From Pyrenula massariospora (lineage: Eukaryota; Ascomycota; Eurotiomycetes; Pyrenulales; Pyrenulaceae): a DNA stretch of 64,000 nt. The stretch is taken from the NCBI GenBank assembly GCA_021030905.1, contig JAGFMI010000008.1:124001-188000 (forward strand), written 5' to 3'. The notes beneath the pieces were generated by a model. It saw only the letters and a list, made by a program, of their open reading frames with translations, was not told the DNA's origin and searched no databases. A program made the position numbers and the translations under genes. The first letter of the stretch is position 1, and the number at the start of each line of letters is the position of its first letter. Of the stretch, positions 31,101 to 42,017 are shown piece after piece.

Positions 31101-33018
31101 AGGATCAGCCAGAAATCTAGAAAATGAGATACCAAAAGCCAAAAGAAGACAAGATTCTAGCTTGACATTACGACAGAGATCTAGTGCTATGAACCTTCTC
31201 AAAAAAGACACAGCCAAGGCAGATGCTGCGATTGCAACTAACTCTACGACAGCTTTTGGCAAAGTTGATGGTCCGTCTATTCCCCATCGCCCACCAGAAC
31301 CGTCACCGCTCGCACTTGCATCCACGACCCCGGCAAGAGATCGCTCTCCGAAGAGTCGGCAACGACAGACTTCTCCAGCCTTCAGGGCTTATCATTCATA
31401 TACCGGGAACGATCCTATGATACTCGGGCTATTAGACAATGTTTTTTCCGAAAACTTCCCGATAGACCTGCTCGAGTTTCGTCCTGTCGTAACACCATTC
31501 CACGGAGGCATCAAGAACGCTTCTCACTTGAATCCTTCGATAAACAGAACTGAAGATATCAATGAGATTTGGCGTCCTGATGGAACGGCTCTGGCTTTAT
31601 TTGGCGAGCACACTGAAACTGTCAATCAGATATGTGTCGCGCCAGACCATGCATTTTTTGTCACCGCTTCCGACGATTCTACTGTGAAAATCTGGGATAC
31701 TCTTCGTCTGGAGAAGAACATAACCCCAAGAAGTAGACAGACGCATAGACACGCACCAGGTGCCAAGGTCAAGGCTCTTTGTTTTATAGAAAACACCCAT
31801 ACTTTTGTCTCTGGTGCAACAGATGGAAGCATACATGCAGTCAGAATCGACTACCAGAACCTTCACGGCGAAACTACCAGATATGGACGACCGCAGCTGG
31901 TACGGGAATATCACCTATCCCAGGCATCAGGTAATTCCCAGACTGATACTGATCGTACCGATGCCCAAGAGTATGCCGTCCAGATGCTTCATTATCGATC
32001 TGAAAATTCAAACTCATTGCTACTTGTCCTCACTAATAAGTCAAATCTTCACTGCTTAGATTTGAAAACACTGAAAACGCTATACACACTTTCTAATCCT
32101 GTCCACCACGGTAGCCCGACGAGCTTCTGCATGGATAGAAGACGCAATTGGCTTTTAATTGGAACCAGCCACGGTATGCTGGACTTGTGGGATCTTCGCT
32201 TTTATGTCCGAGTCAAGTCTTGGGGCCTTTCTGGCGGCCGTTCGATCAATAGATTAGAAGTCGACCCTCGCCAAAGCAAATATAAAAATGTCATCGTGGC
32301 TGGTGGCTTAGCCAACGGCGAAGTCTCGATCTGGGATGTCGATAAAGTGGTTTGCAGAGAAGTCTACCGGGCTGGAAGCACCGCGACTACATCGGCCAAG
32401 GACGTCGCGCAGATGAAAGCGTACGAACCATGGTACCCTGACGAGTCATCTTCCTCACTTCTCGACCGCTTTGCTTCGTCAAATGGCAGCAATGGTGCCG
32501 CTGTTGACCCGCTTGCGCAGCAATCTATACCGCAATCATCGTCATCTACCGCCGAGACCTGCGGTCTTGCCGTTGGCTTTTTCGTCCCGCCCACCCACGC
32601 GGAGAAGGGTCATGCTTTCTTACTTACCGGCGGAAGTGATCGTAAAGTACGACTTTGGGACCTCGGCCGACCGCAAGATAGCATGATTGTTTCTGGCCGA
32701 GATGCCTCTACCGATGGCCCTGTTCAATCTCATTACGAGTTATCACATCCAGACGGCCAGATCAATTTGGTAACTGAAACGAGCGAGCACGCTGTCGCTT
32801 CAGCCTCACCTGACTCAACGAAGAGTGGCGAGAAGGGTGGGAAGGGCCCAAAGTCTTCAGTGCCGTCTCGACCACCAAGAAATACGCTCATCGCGCAGCA
32901 GCAAAGGCATTTATTAAGAAGTCATTTAGACGGAATTACGGATGTGGCGTTCTTAGGGAAGCCATATGGTATGGTGGTTAGCGCCGATCGCATGGGATGC
33001 GTTTATGTCTTTCGGTAA
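28132..33018 (+). CDS. vps15: Vps15, protein kinase-like regulatory subunit of PI3-kinase Vps34
   Basis: Intronless, 1628 aa from the first ATG, which starts MGQGYS, an N-myristoylation signal as in yeast and human Vps15. Order of domains: protein kinase fold (about 25-310) with HGDIKTENV (His143-Asp145-Lys147) and DFS in place of DFG (Asp163); HEAT repeats (about 390-780, for example VLPYLVTLLNDPSDGVKNAA); a disordered basic Ser/Pro linker (about 880-1090); and a C-terminal WD40 propeller (about 1150-1628) with repeats such as GEHTETVNQICVAPDHAFF and ASDDSTVKIWDT. The complex makes PI3P on endosomes and autophagosomes and is needed for vacuolar sorting and autophagy. Length is close to the roughly 1450-1600 aa of fungal homologues. 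Confidence 0.96.
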   Translation: MGQGYSMTTLSAGSASIDVPELADLAYDRSYGTARFMKSIRARHHQGLALVKTVVKPYPSMKLRKYVKAIVREREALSDVPNVLPYQRIIETATNGYLVRQFVHSSLYDRMSTRPFLEDIEKKWLAFQLLTALKECHAQQICHGDIKTENVLVTSWNWLYLTDFSSSFKPLFLPEDNPADFSFYFDKSGRRTCYLAPERFLAPGEDPQTKETSEEDLDQLKMEKYMDIFGAGCVIAELFLEGPIFTLSQLFKYRRGEYSLEHTQLNKIEDQEVRELILHMIQIDPNDRYSAQQYLDLWRRRTFPEYFYSFLHQYMSLMTDPSLARNKINLETANDGEPDERIDRIYHDFDKVAYFLGYGDTAKSVAEAKSRRQSRPVLPVPLSLEIQKQRPTAKPRNAEDGTLIFLTLVASSLRNTSKAASRIRACDLLLVFAEKISDEIKLDRVLPYLVTLLNDPSDGVKNAALRSLTELLASVEVVSPVNAYIFPEYIFPKLRPFVLAPSQKPSSTVRATYASCLASLAHSSSKILDILQAIQSDGRWPVVSENEWAPGLTYHGLFDVARNDLILHFEEHTTALLTDPDPSVRRAFLGSVSALCVFFGSARASDVILTHLNTYLNDSDWILRCSFFDSLVGVATYVGSSTLEEFVLPLMVQSLTDPEDFVLERVLRSFANMAQLGLFCKPTTWRLMDIVVRFMIHPSIWVREAAVHFVVASTKHVNAADKYSIVMPKLQPLLRIPITDVTESQILDSLKKPLLRAVLEMAVTWASKTDKGTFWKTATLNKVFSLEDTEEFGRPSLSERPSSTRIAASHMNQEDEQWLSKLRGVGMAQEDDMKLMALREYVWRLANRKVRDTEATQEIDLTTAISLSRIKATLQTVIFDKTPSTRDRPRKPEKRVHDKKEADGRPQTVADALLDASTTIEDAATRRKRSQVKRTSQNGLSPSLPKEIKPPRTGSAQLPSSLGSSPSAIPESEASSVPSSDVDPSRMHRTGSARNLENEIPKAKRRQDSSLTLRQRSSAMNLLKKDTAKADAAIATNSTTAFGKVDGPSIPHRPPEPSPLALASTTPARDRSPKSRQRQTSPAFRAYHSYTGNDPMILGLLDNVFSENFPIDLLEFRPVVTPFHGGIKNASHLNPSINRTEDINEIWRPDGTALALFGEHTETVNQICVAPDHAFFVTASDDSTVKIWDTLRLEKNITPRSRQTHRHAPGAKVKALCFIENTHTFVSGATDGSIHAVRIDYQNLHGETTRYGRPQLVREYHLSQASGNSQTDTDRTDAQEYAVQMLHYRSENSNSLLLVLTNKSNLHCLDLKTLKTLYTLSNPVHHGSPTSFCMDRRRNWLLIGTSHGMLDLWDLRFYVRVKSWGLSGGRSINRLEVDPRQSKYKNVIVAGGLANGEVSIWDVDKVVCREVYRAGSTATTSAKDVAQMKAYEPWYPDESSSSLLDRFASSNGSNGAAVDPLAQQSIPQSSSSTAETCGLAVGFFVPPTHAEKGHAFLLTGGSDRKVRLWDLGRPQDSMIVSGRDASTDGPVQSHYELSHPDGQINLVTETSEHAVASASPDSTKSGEKGGKGPKSSVPSRPPRNTLIAQQQRHLLRSHLDGITDVAFLGKPYGMVVSADRMGCVYVFR

Positions 33019-33534
33019 TGCGAGCGTACCGTGCATGAGAGATGAAAATGGCATTTAGAGAATCTTCACGTACTGGTGGATAGGTGAATTTCGGGCGCTA
33101 ATTACAATGGAATCTATGGGAAATGCTGGGTTAGACTTGTCTTCGAGTCTCGATCCCTTGTAACTCGAGTCACCTTTATACGCGAGCCTACTCTGCAGTC
33201 GTGATGTTCATGCACTTGAAGCTCATTGCGTACTTTGCACAAATATGGAACGGTTCTTTTTCATAAGGATCATTGTGTTGATGTAATTTTCTGTTGAAAA
33301 ACATTCACACATAGAATACTGTACATTATCAGGCAAGGCTAGACATCGATACTCCACAAGGCTGTCTTAGCGCCCGCCGGAGCTCTTCACACCTGAAGCT
33401 TCAAAATTGTTGCGGCTGCTACTACACGAACTAGTAAAAGCCAACACTAAATTTTTCGCTTCGGCGTCTTCTTCACCTCCTTCACCTCTCGTCTTCTTCT
33501 ACATCTTTTGCAAATGCGATAGCAATAGCCTGAC
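33019..33534. other. intergenic, nothing recognised
   Basis: Tandem spacer between VPS15 and the SmF gene. It is AT-rich and holds no open frame or repeat of note. Confidence 0.55.
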
Positions 33535-34017
33535 ATGAGTGTCTGTCCATCGTCCTGTGACCGTTAAGAGGCGTTGAATTGCTAATGTCCACACAGTTCG
33601 TTCCGCTCAACCCGCGGCCAATGCTGCAGTCCTTGTACGTCTACATTCATCCCGCGAACCTTCATTCGGTGTCCTAGCGTCCTTACGGTATGATTCAGGC
33701 TAACGATTGGAACTTACCAAATAGAATTAACGAAGAAGTCATAATCCGTCTGAAATGGGGCAAGACCGAATACAAGGGCCGTCTGATCAGCGTGGACTCG
33801 TACATGAACGTGCAGCTTAGCGGGACGGAGGAGTATGTCGATGGGAGGAGTGTGGCGAGCTTGGGACAAGTGCTTATCAGGTTGGTTCATGGGATCAAGA
33901 TAGGGGTATGGGAAGGGCTAATGTTTGCTCTGTAGGTGTAATAATGTGCTATGGATTTCGGCGGCGGCAGGAGTGGAGATGAAGGGGGAGAATGGGGACG
34001 TGAAAATGGAGGGTTGA
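33535..34017 (+). CDS. smf: spliceosomal Sm protein F
   Basis: Four exons: 33535-33540 (only two codons), 33597-33634, 33725-33880, 33936-34017; 93 aa. The start MSFVPLNPRPMLQSL is the invariant SmF N-terminus and proves the six-base first exon. The Sm1 motif (LKWGKTEYKGRLISVDSYMN) and Sm2 motif (LGQVLIRCNNVLWI) are intact. SmF is one of seven proteins forming the ring on U1, U2, U4 and U5 snRNAs. Family members usually read GxxVxVKLKWG where this one has NEEVIIRLKWG. The C-terminal tail is Gly/Glu-rich. A single-exon reading would miss both the N-terminus and the Sm2 strand. Confidence 0.95.
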
Positions 34018-34852
34018 GGGTTGAGAAGAAGCAAAGTTGTTGACGACAAGAGATCACCGGTATTCACCAGGCGCGCAAGAATGCGTTTTCGTGCTGGACG
34101 AGCAATGTGCGAAAGACAGGTCTGAAGGTGGGCTCCCAAAATCGACTGGGTCACATTATTTCCACCTTGGCAGCTGACGAGGTGCTGTTCATTGTTGATA
34201 GGCCAGTCACTCATCATAGGCAGCTGAGATGACTATTGCGGCGATTACTTTGGTTGAGCAACGGCTTTGGTGTTGGTCGACGAGATCAAGACTGTCTGCA
34301 ATTCCATACATCGTATGGAAGAACTCATTTGGAAAAGCTTCATTTTATGAATACGTAATCTATTTTCTACCGACGTAACACAGAAAAATTCGCTTACTGG
34401 CTTGGGGATTCGGCTTTGCTGGGGCGTTGGCTGTGCTGAATAGGCTTGTTTACTCAAAGAGGTCTCACAGTTGCAGCGGAAAGCACTTTCTTGGCACCAT
34501 ACTAAACCTATGATTGAACTTTGATGATGCAACCAGGCATGGCAACCTAACGAAATAAAGCCTCACCGATGTAGGATACGCAATCAATCGATCGATCATG
34601 GCAGGGTAATACCGCCACTTCAGTGAAGATACTGGAAGGTTGTGTTTAAACTCTTTGTTTCACGGATGTTGGCCGAGATCTTAATGGCCAACAACTTGTC
34701 AGATAACTCTGCGAGTGCTACTTCGCAATGGGTCTGTCTATGCGTACCATTCTCTAGGTAAGTCAGTTAAATTCATTGTCCTAGCTTAATCTCTTAAGTT
34801 TGCGGACCAACCATCTCCACATTCGATCCACCGCTTCTGGACAGGGAGAAAC
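34018..34852. other. intergenic, nothing recognised
   Basis: Minus-strand frames of 95-99 codons exist but show no domain, and one lies antisense to the SmF last exon. I take the stretch as the SmF 3' region and the promoter of the secreted protease-like gene. Confidence 0.5.
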
Positions 34853-36317
34853 ATGTTTCCACATTTTCTAGTGCTCATCCTTGTTTCACTGGCTATCTGT
34901 CGACTTCAACCCTTCACATATTGGGTTGATGTATCATGCAATCGCTTCGGATCAAAGTTCCAGGATGCTCTCGACGACGCTCTAAGATGGGCAAGAAGCG
35001 GAGCCAACCGATTGGCGTCTCCGACGGACACACTAGCGAAGGAATATTTTCACATTCTCTTCACGCCACCAGAAAACCGTCTTTATGAGCCCTCCATTAC
35101 ATACGTCAAGAGTAAGCAATAATCTCATTGCATATTTCAAGACGCGGCTACCTGATGGACCTTAGACATCTTAGGCAACGACGAACATGACAACCCTGGC
35201 ATATCCGAGATCGTGCCAGAGCCAAATAACGATCGAAACCGGGCAAATTATCGATACTACTGTGACAGCGATGCTCGGGACCCATCTCCGGATAGCACAA
35301 CCAGATGGAAAGTGAGAAGAGATCCTCCAGGATGCGCTGGGTGTCTCCCTTCCTTTTTGACACCAAATCGAAACCGTCCGAGGCGCCGGCAGAGCAACGG
35401 AGAAGTTCAGGAATGGGAGGACCGTGACAATGGAATGTTAATGGCAGCAGATGAGGGTTGTGACTTGGAAAACCCACGGAAAATGGCCAATACGCATACA
35501 AAAAGGACGCCAGGCCCGTCAAGGGGCCAGAACGAGATGAGAGCCACAATCACGGTCTGTCAGTGCCACTCAGTACCTTTGGGAAGACTGACGAAAATGT
35601 CTTTTAATGTAGCTGTGTGATTACGTGTTCAAGGAAACCATGATTTCTGGTCTTGAATCTTTCGGTAACATGGACCTTACCACGCTACCCACTCTTGATC
35701 GCGAGGGCCGGCCCATCACTCCTCTCGAAATCTTTCAAGTTGTAGCGGCCACAACCATCTTACATGAGGTCAGTTACTCAAAGCTACCTCTTCTGCGCCG
35801 TGTTCTAGATTGACAAGTCTCGCTTCAGGCTCATCATTTACCTCCATGGAATTGTAAGCTAAGCCCTATACGTTGTGCCGTACGGATATTTCTCCTATAA
35901 GCTCCCTTTTCCCATTACAGAACCCCCCTATTTCTCTAATGCTGTGCCTACCTTATCTATGCTTCTGTAAATACGAGCACTGACAATTCCGGTATAGTGC
36001 AGGACATTTGGTTGCCCTATGATCCTAACAGGAGGGCATACGAGTGGGGAGATATTATAACCATTGATCCCGCGAACAAGATCATTAATGTAGAGAATTA
36101 CGTGCACTTTTGTCTGCTAGCTCGACTTGCCGATAAAGGTTACCGGCTCAGCAGAGACGAGGTCGTGGCAAGGAATGGCAGATACATACGCGATCCGCAG
36201 AGTATTCCGAGTCGCATGGTAAAGAGAGTGGAGATGACCGGAGAAGGAATACCGACAGCGGTGGAGCTGGAGTATTCGGATGGATATCGCGCACTCAACT
36301 TGACAGTGGCAATGTGA
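34853..36317 (+). CDS. secreted HExxH metalloprotease-like protein
   Basis: Five exons, 34853-35111, 35166-35554, 35613-35768, 35829-35853 and 35998-36317, about 382 aa. The end of exon 2 could instead be 35572. Residues 1-25 form a signal peptide (MFPHFLVLILVSLAICRL). The zinc-binding motif HEAHH (267-271) is assembled only by splicing: exon 3 ends in His-Glu, exon 4 starts Ala-His-His. Downstream, NVENYVHFCLLARL resembles the NAENYxxFA block that follows the zinc motif in fungal M35/Asp-zincin-like secreted peptidases, giving a context-fitting family. The insertion between residues 95 and 205 is Arg/Asn/Pro-rich and unusual. Secretion is likely; activity is unproven. The 144-nt last intron could hide a further small exon. 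Confidence 0.7.
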
Positions 36318-37404
36318 GACTACATGAGGTGAGGAGGTCAAGGACTTGCGGTCCTGGATGCAGCGTTTTCGATTGAACATCCCCGATCCTTGAAGCTATC
36401 ACTATCGCTACAACGTCGCCAAACGAAAAGCCGAAGTCCGTCATTGCAGGATAGTCCAGTGAATATCAAGAGAACTTTCGCCACAGGCATCGCTTGGTGA
36501 CCACTTGGCGCGCACAGAAACATGCAGCCTCTGGCGTCTCTGCGAATACAGACATTGCTTCATGCAACCAGGGTGACGGTGCCGGCGGGGTTACAGGAAT
36601 CAGGTTGACCTGGTCTCGAGATGCTCTGGAGTCGATAGGTATGTCCTTGGACTTTGGAGGTGCAAGAGAGCCCGAGGGCCCAGCATGCCCTGTGCGGACT
36701 ATCAATGCTGGAGTCTTGGCGCTCAGTAGCCGAGACCCACTGCTTTCAGGGTCTTCCGGCTGGTCCCGCACAGGCTCTCTGCCGCCGTTGGCTCCGGCAT
36801 TCGTCTAATCCCAGCTTCTGGAAGCACCGCCTCAACGCCGATCTGTCATGCCTACTGAGTCGTCTCCCATTCCTGGCCCTCAATGGCCTCCGACCTCTCC
36901 ACTTCCAACAAGCAACAATCGCCTGATACGTACTATGGTAAAGAAAGACGCTTCACTGCCCACGCGTCAATGACTTCCTCACTTAGATCTCCCCGGCAAT
37001 TTTAGCCTGGCCATGCAACTTTATCTCTCACTTGGGCGTTGGTTGATAACTCAGGTAGGTATAGGTTTCGACGATCTGAAACCCCCAGATTTTTCCGCAC
37101 CTGAGCCCTTGGACTTGGAAGATTGTATAAGAAGGGATCGGCGGCCACCGGTCGTCAAGATGGTTACTCTTCTCGGTGGTGAGACTAAGTAGCGAAGGAC
37201 GATCTCGTTCTAATCTTGTTTTTCGAGCGTAAGTCTCATTGGGGCAGAATTTCACACGCTCGGAACATTTTGGTCTTCAAATATTGCAGAAGTCGGCGAC
37301 ATATTTCAGACCACAGGTCTGCCTCTGCTCTTGCAGCGTATCAGCTTTTTGCAGTATCTCATCAATACGCTCGTCCCCTTTCATCTCTTCGTTGCAGCTG
37401 CACC
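36318..37404. other. intergenic, no supported gene
   Basis: Antiparallel frames of about 100 codons around 36466-36808 overlap one another and lack signatures. A 41-codon Pro-rich frame starts near 36849. None is convincing. Confidence 0.45.
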
Positions 37405-37638
37405 ATGACGGCTTCTAAATTCACCGAACTCCTTGACAACCCTGAGAAAATTCCCACCTCACCGGCGGATGTTCGTCTCGGGGATATCCTTGGAGAAGCC
37501 GAATACGAAGCTCGCACACGCTCGTCATCTGAATCTAGCGATAGCTCCAATCCTCTACGAAGATTTTCGAAGTCGAGGCTCGCCAACCCGCCTCCTCCGC
37601 GGCGGAGATTGAAGAAGCTACCCCCACCGGCTCATTGA
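37405..37638 (+). CDS. small basic/Ser-rich hypothetical protein
   Basis: A 77-aa frame with an ATG in good context (CACCATGACG). The first half is ordinary (KFTELLDNPEKIP, DVRLGDILGEAEYEART), the middle is a Ser/Asp run, and the end is basic and proline-rich (NPPPPRRRLKKLPPPAH). The composition looks protein-like rather than random. An upstream exon is possible, since the frame stays open for 60 codons before the ATG. No family recognised; no function proposed. Confidence 0.45.
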   Translation: MTASKFTELLDNPEKIPTSPADVRLGDILGEAEYEARTRSSSESSDSSNPLRRFSKSRLANPPPPRRRLKKLPPPAH

Positions 37639-39137
37639 CACCAATCACGCTCGCTCCGAAATAACGAATTCAGGACCATTTTTACGAACACGCTCTTGGA
37701 ATTGCAGACGTCTGCAGAATCATTATTCATACCCATGTCTGCCGAGGAAAAATACTCTTCCAAATATTTGTCATCACAAAAGTGCCAAAACGAATCGGTG
37801 GACTGCATGTTGGGATCATAGACTTAAAGTCATATGGGCATGATTGGAGCAAAGGGGAACAGGGTACAAATGGGTTTACGTGTCACTACTCGCACCCTCA
37901 CCAATGGAAACAAGTCGAAAATAGAGACTTCAAAAAAGGAAGGGCATCTATAACGTCCAGCCCGTGCATACAAAGGTGATACCTCGCTTCGGAAAAAGTC
38001 CAAAACCTAGACTAGAATAATGATGATGACCATAGATATCCCAAGAAACACATTCGCAATGCTTGATGCCTATCTTGGACTTGTGTCCTTCGGGTGAACT
38101 TACAAAGCTTCCAGAAACCGCACCGCCTTCTTCCAGCCCCATCTAGTGCTACGTAGAAATGGCCGTACGGTCGTCCCTGTGTAACAGCCCTTGCGACGCT
38201 CAGATCTGCCAATCATACACGCAAATTCCTAAACCCCAAGTCTGAAGCGACGAGGTGCAACACATCCCCAGCTTAACACTGCATACTCCCCCAGGCCCAC
38301 TTTGCCGGCTCAGAATTGCCTATCTGCCTAGCAAAAAGTTCCTCTGGGAGGAAGGTCGTTGACACATCTTCCCAATTCGGGAATTCAATGCACAAGACTA
38401 TTTTCAGGTCTGAAGGCAGTTTGAGGTCGGTTCTTGACCTACCCGTGGAATTCGGGCTGTTGAACTTGCGGGCATGTGATACTCTTGGGGTGCGCAGATG
38501 ATAAATTCCTTCCCAGGTAGTGCGTAGAGACATAGGGTGTAAGATGGGGATACATATGAGCTTCATGGTAAGCATTCTGGTCGTGGCATTAAGATGTCTG
38601 CTGTTAGAGGTGTTGAAAGAACATGTTGAACTGCCCTGCGGCTTAACAAAGACAAGGATATACATTGTCGCTTCGGAAGTAACTTTGAAAACATAATCAT
38701 TACTACAACTCCCCCTCGTATCGCTCTTCCGGACCTGAAAAGAAGGGTTGTGTTAGGGGCACTCCCTCAGGGGTACACCTCACGTGACATCATGCATTCC
38801 TCGCGTCATAGGCTTTCGATAGCTTTCGGTGGCTTTCGGTATATCTTCGGGTCGTGGATAGCCTTCTGTCTCCGTATGTTTCTAGAAAGACCGTTGCTTA
38901 TGTCCATAATGTTTGATGTTAATACATTGTCATTAGAACTAATCTAGCGTTGACCGGGATATAGCGTCATCTACGGAGTGTCTATTGGACCCTTGTTGTG
39001 GACGAGAAGTACAAGTGGTGAGAGTATGAGGTTTCGTTCGAATGGAACACTCCTTATCCAAACTTCGACGAATCGTGTGCCGTAAGAATAGACATGGATA
39101 TGTTGGATCATCAGATTAAGCTATCCAGATAAGTTCC
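37639..39137. other. intergenic with a short tandem repeat
   Basis: No gene supported. A 130-codon minus-strand frame (38273-38665) has no domain. At about 38811-38840 three near-copies of a GGCTTTCGGT-like decamer sit in tandem. Confidence 0.5.
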
Positions 39138-41819
39138 TCACTCCTTTTCCTTCTTCTCATCCCCCTCATCTTGCATCGACCCCTGCAGCTCACTTTCCGT
39201 AGCAGGCAACCCCTGAGGCATCTCGGCCAAGTCAGGATCCAGCGCACCATCCAGCATCGCATTCGACTGCGCCTGCGCCGACAGCTGGTTGTCAAGCAAG
39301 AACTGCTGCTGCGCCTCTTCCGACATCATGCTAAAATCCGTGCCATCCCCAGGATACTCCCCCCCTTGAGCCCCCGCCAGAGCCATAATCCCCTGCACGC
39401 CGTCGTAATGGGCCTTGTCTTCTTCGCCCTGCTGCCTCTCGCGCTCTCGAGCTTCGTGCTTCGATGCCTGCGATGGGGCGCGGGTTTTGAGATCGCCGGT
39501 GACGTATTTCAGGTAATATGGTACTTCGATGCCGCTCTTCAGGAAGAACAGTTTCAGGTTGCGCGCCTTGTCTTTGAGTTGCACCTGATTTCTGTCTTTC
39601 AAGGACTCGTTGATGTTGCCTCCTGGACCGAACATCGCGAGGATCTGGCTCCAGTGCGGTCCCCGAACACGGTCTAGGCCTGCCATCAGAGCGTTCTCTT
39701 CTTCTGAGGTCCATGGACGGCGTTGACTGGGTAAGCCTGCTCTTCGAGATGCAGGCGAGGCTTTGGACGATGCAGCCTGCCTGGCACGTTCGTAAAGGGT
39801 TTGTGTAGGAGCGCTTTGGCTCACGTGGGGCAAGTCAGGCAAGGGACCGTATGTCGGAGATTTGTCGACTTTGTGGGATGGTGACTGCTGATTAGGAGGT
39901 ACGTACTGTTGAAAAATTGGCTGTGTTTGAGGTGGTCGCATTCTTGGTGCGGAAGCTTGCGGGTGCACTAGTGGCGCCGATGGCATTGGGCTGCTAATTG
40001 TGTTTCCATGTCCTTGCAACGCAATCTGAGCCGCCCTAGCAGCTTTGGCGACAAAGTCTTCATGCGGTGCTGCGTCTGGTGAGCCCAACTGAGATTGTGG
40101 TGGGATGATGGAAAAATTGTTTTCGAGTTGATTCTGCTGAATCTCTGGACTTTCTTCGCTTAAGGGCGCAGAGGGCCCTTTAAGTGGTTTCTTGCTCTAT
40201 AAAGCAACGCGTTAGCACTCTCACACTTGCAGGATAGCTATATAGCAAAGAGGCAAGCAAAACACGCTCCAGTGCAGCCCACAGCCACCATTATGGAAAC
40301 TTCAAACTCACCGCTTGGGTGTTAAGGCTTTCAAAGTTCTTACTTATATAAGAACTAACATCTCGTAGGAAATCTTCCCAATGATATTTTTCTGGTAGCG
40401 CATTGAGAGCTGCCTCGTCATTCACATCAGCCAAAAGAATGTCCCTACGAGAACTTGCACGTTTGACAAAGTCTTGTTCGCTGGGCGCAAGTCCTCGCGC
40501 ACCTGGTCGTCGTGATAGTAGCTGCGTCTCCATATCCTCTGGAAATAGATGGTACAGCAATTCCGTCCTTGAACGTTCTTCCGAGTTCATAGAAGCAATG
40601 AAGGCTTGAGTCTTAAGATCAAGGAAGAGAGACCCTTGAGCTTTCAGTAATCTACCATTTTCAGGCACAAATATTTCCAAGAAGTGTGCGTTCAATTCAT
40701 GAAATCCAATCTCTTGCGTTCCAAAAAGGCTGGATACAAACGTGGCAAGATTAGCCTTCCGGAGAACTTCGATTTGGGCTGGATCATGGAGATCAAGTTC
40801 AACATGAGACAGAAAAGGCGTCTTTGTCGAATATACGCGTTTCGTGTGGTCAAACAGCGATCGCACAGTCGAATACTCTTGGCCTGCTTCGGAATCAGGT
40901 TCCGTAACAAGCGACAATAGTTCTTGGTAGGTTGACTTGGCAAGAACAGAAAGGACTTGAGAAGACTAGAACGATATTAGGACAAACGCCTTGACATTGT
41001 GGGTTTACACCCACCAAATTGTCCAGGATTGGCAGGCTCTCAATTTTCATCCGTGAGCCTGTTTTGACGAATACCAGACCCTTGGCACCTGCTCGAGGAG
41101 AGGCGTCAGCCGCATTGATGGCATAATGTAACCCGAGGCGCTCAGAGTGGTCAATGATCTTGTCAACTGTTCCAATTGTGCTTGGATCAAGGTCGAGGGG
41201 CCCGATAGGGTTCGCACCGGAATCATCAAGATTTGACGTATCCGCGGCATCTTGGAGCTGGTATAGTGCATCGTTTGCGAGAGTGTTCTGGTACTCGGCT
41301 TGGCCAGAGGTGTCATCTGTCGAAGCCGGGCTTGGCTTCTGTTGAGCAGCGTCTAGGCTGTCCACATCTTCATCAGTGGCCGGGGCAGTTTTCCTTCTCT
41401 TCACATTAGGTGTACTCTCAGCGGCCTCATATCCTTCTAACTGCGGGGCAGCTCTCGTAGATCTACGAGCTGTCAGAAGAAGGTTAGCTTCAGGATTATA
41501 GAGAGCGCTTCTTCTAGTAAAAAGGCTTCAATGAGAGAAATTTTTTGGAAGAAGTGATATTTGTGTGGTCCTTACTTCTACCTGGGGACGAAGATTGAGC
41601 TCCGCTATCGTTGGCGAGTGACGTGCTTTGGTGTTTTCGAGTGCTGACCGGCATACTAGCAAGTTGCGTCGTTGCGATTGACTGAAGGTTGCCCTGATGC
41701 GAAAGCCCTGAGCCCGAGGCCCTGAAAGACTGATTGGGAAGTGAAGACGCAGCTAGTCTTGGCGGATCGGCCGCCGAGGTTTCGCGGATTTCGCCGAAGA
41801 AGTGCCGGCCACGCGACAT
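39138..41819 (-). CDS. tbf1: TBF1-type telobox Myb DNA-binding protein
   Basis: Four exons, 41819-41582, 41469-41015, 40965-40312 and 40196-39138, all in frame, 801 aa. The middle third (about 150-450) matches the TRF-homology-like dimerisation region of fungal Tbf1, ending in [16 protein letters not shown] single Myb domain follows at about 608-670: [29 protein letters not shown], and the telobox third helix with LKDKARNLK (canonical VDLKDKWRN). Such proteins bind TTAGGG-like repeats at subtelomeres and at promoters of snoRNA or ribosomal protein genes. The N-terminus (about 130 residues) is disordered and the C-terminus acidic. It is head to head with DAD3, the starts being only about 200 bases apart. 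Confidence 0.92.
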
Positions 41820-42017
41820 CTTCCAGCCTTAGAACCGCGTCAGGTCCAATACAACCTAGGTGGTACCGCACAAGAGTCTTCCTAAAAGCAAGAAATGCTG
41901 AAATACTGAACTAGGTCCACACGCTCTGTTTGTGGCTTATTGCCGCTAATGAAAATGCCTTCATTATGACCCCTCTTGCAAATACCGAGCACTGAACGCG
42001 CATGTTACAATTATCAA
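41820..42017. promoter_or_regulatory. 198-bp spacer between tbf1 and dad3 starts
   Basis: A very short head-to-head interval, with a CCAAT box at 41846-41850 about 30 bases from the tbf1 ATG. Both genes must be promoted from within it or from overlapping sequences. Its joint regulation of a telomere factor and a kinetochore factor is a layout inference. Confidence 0.5.
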
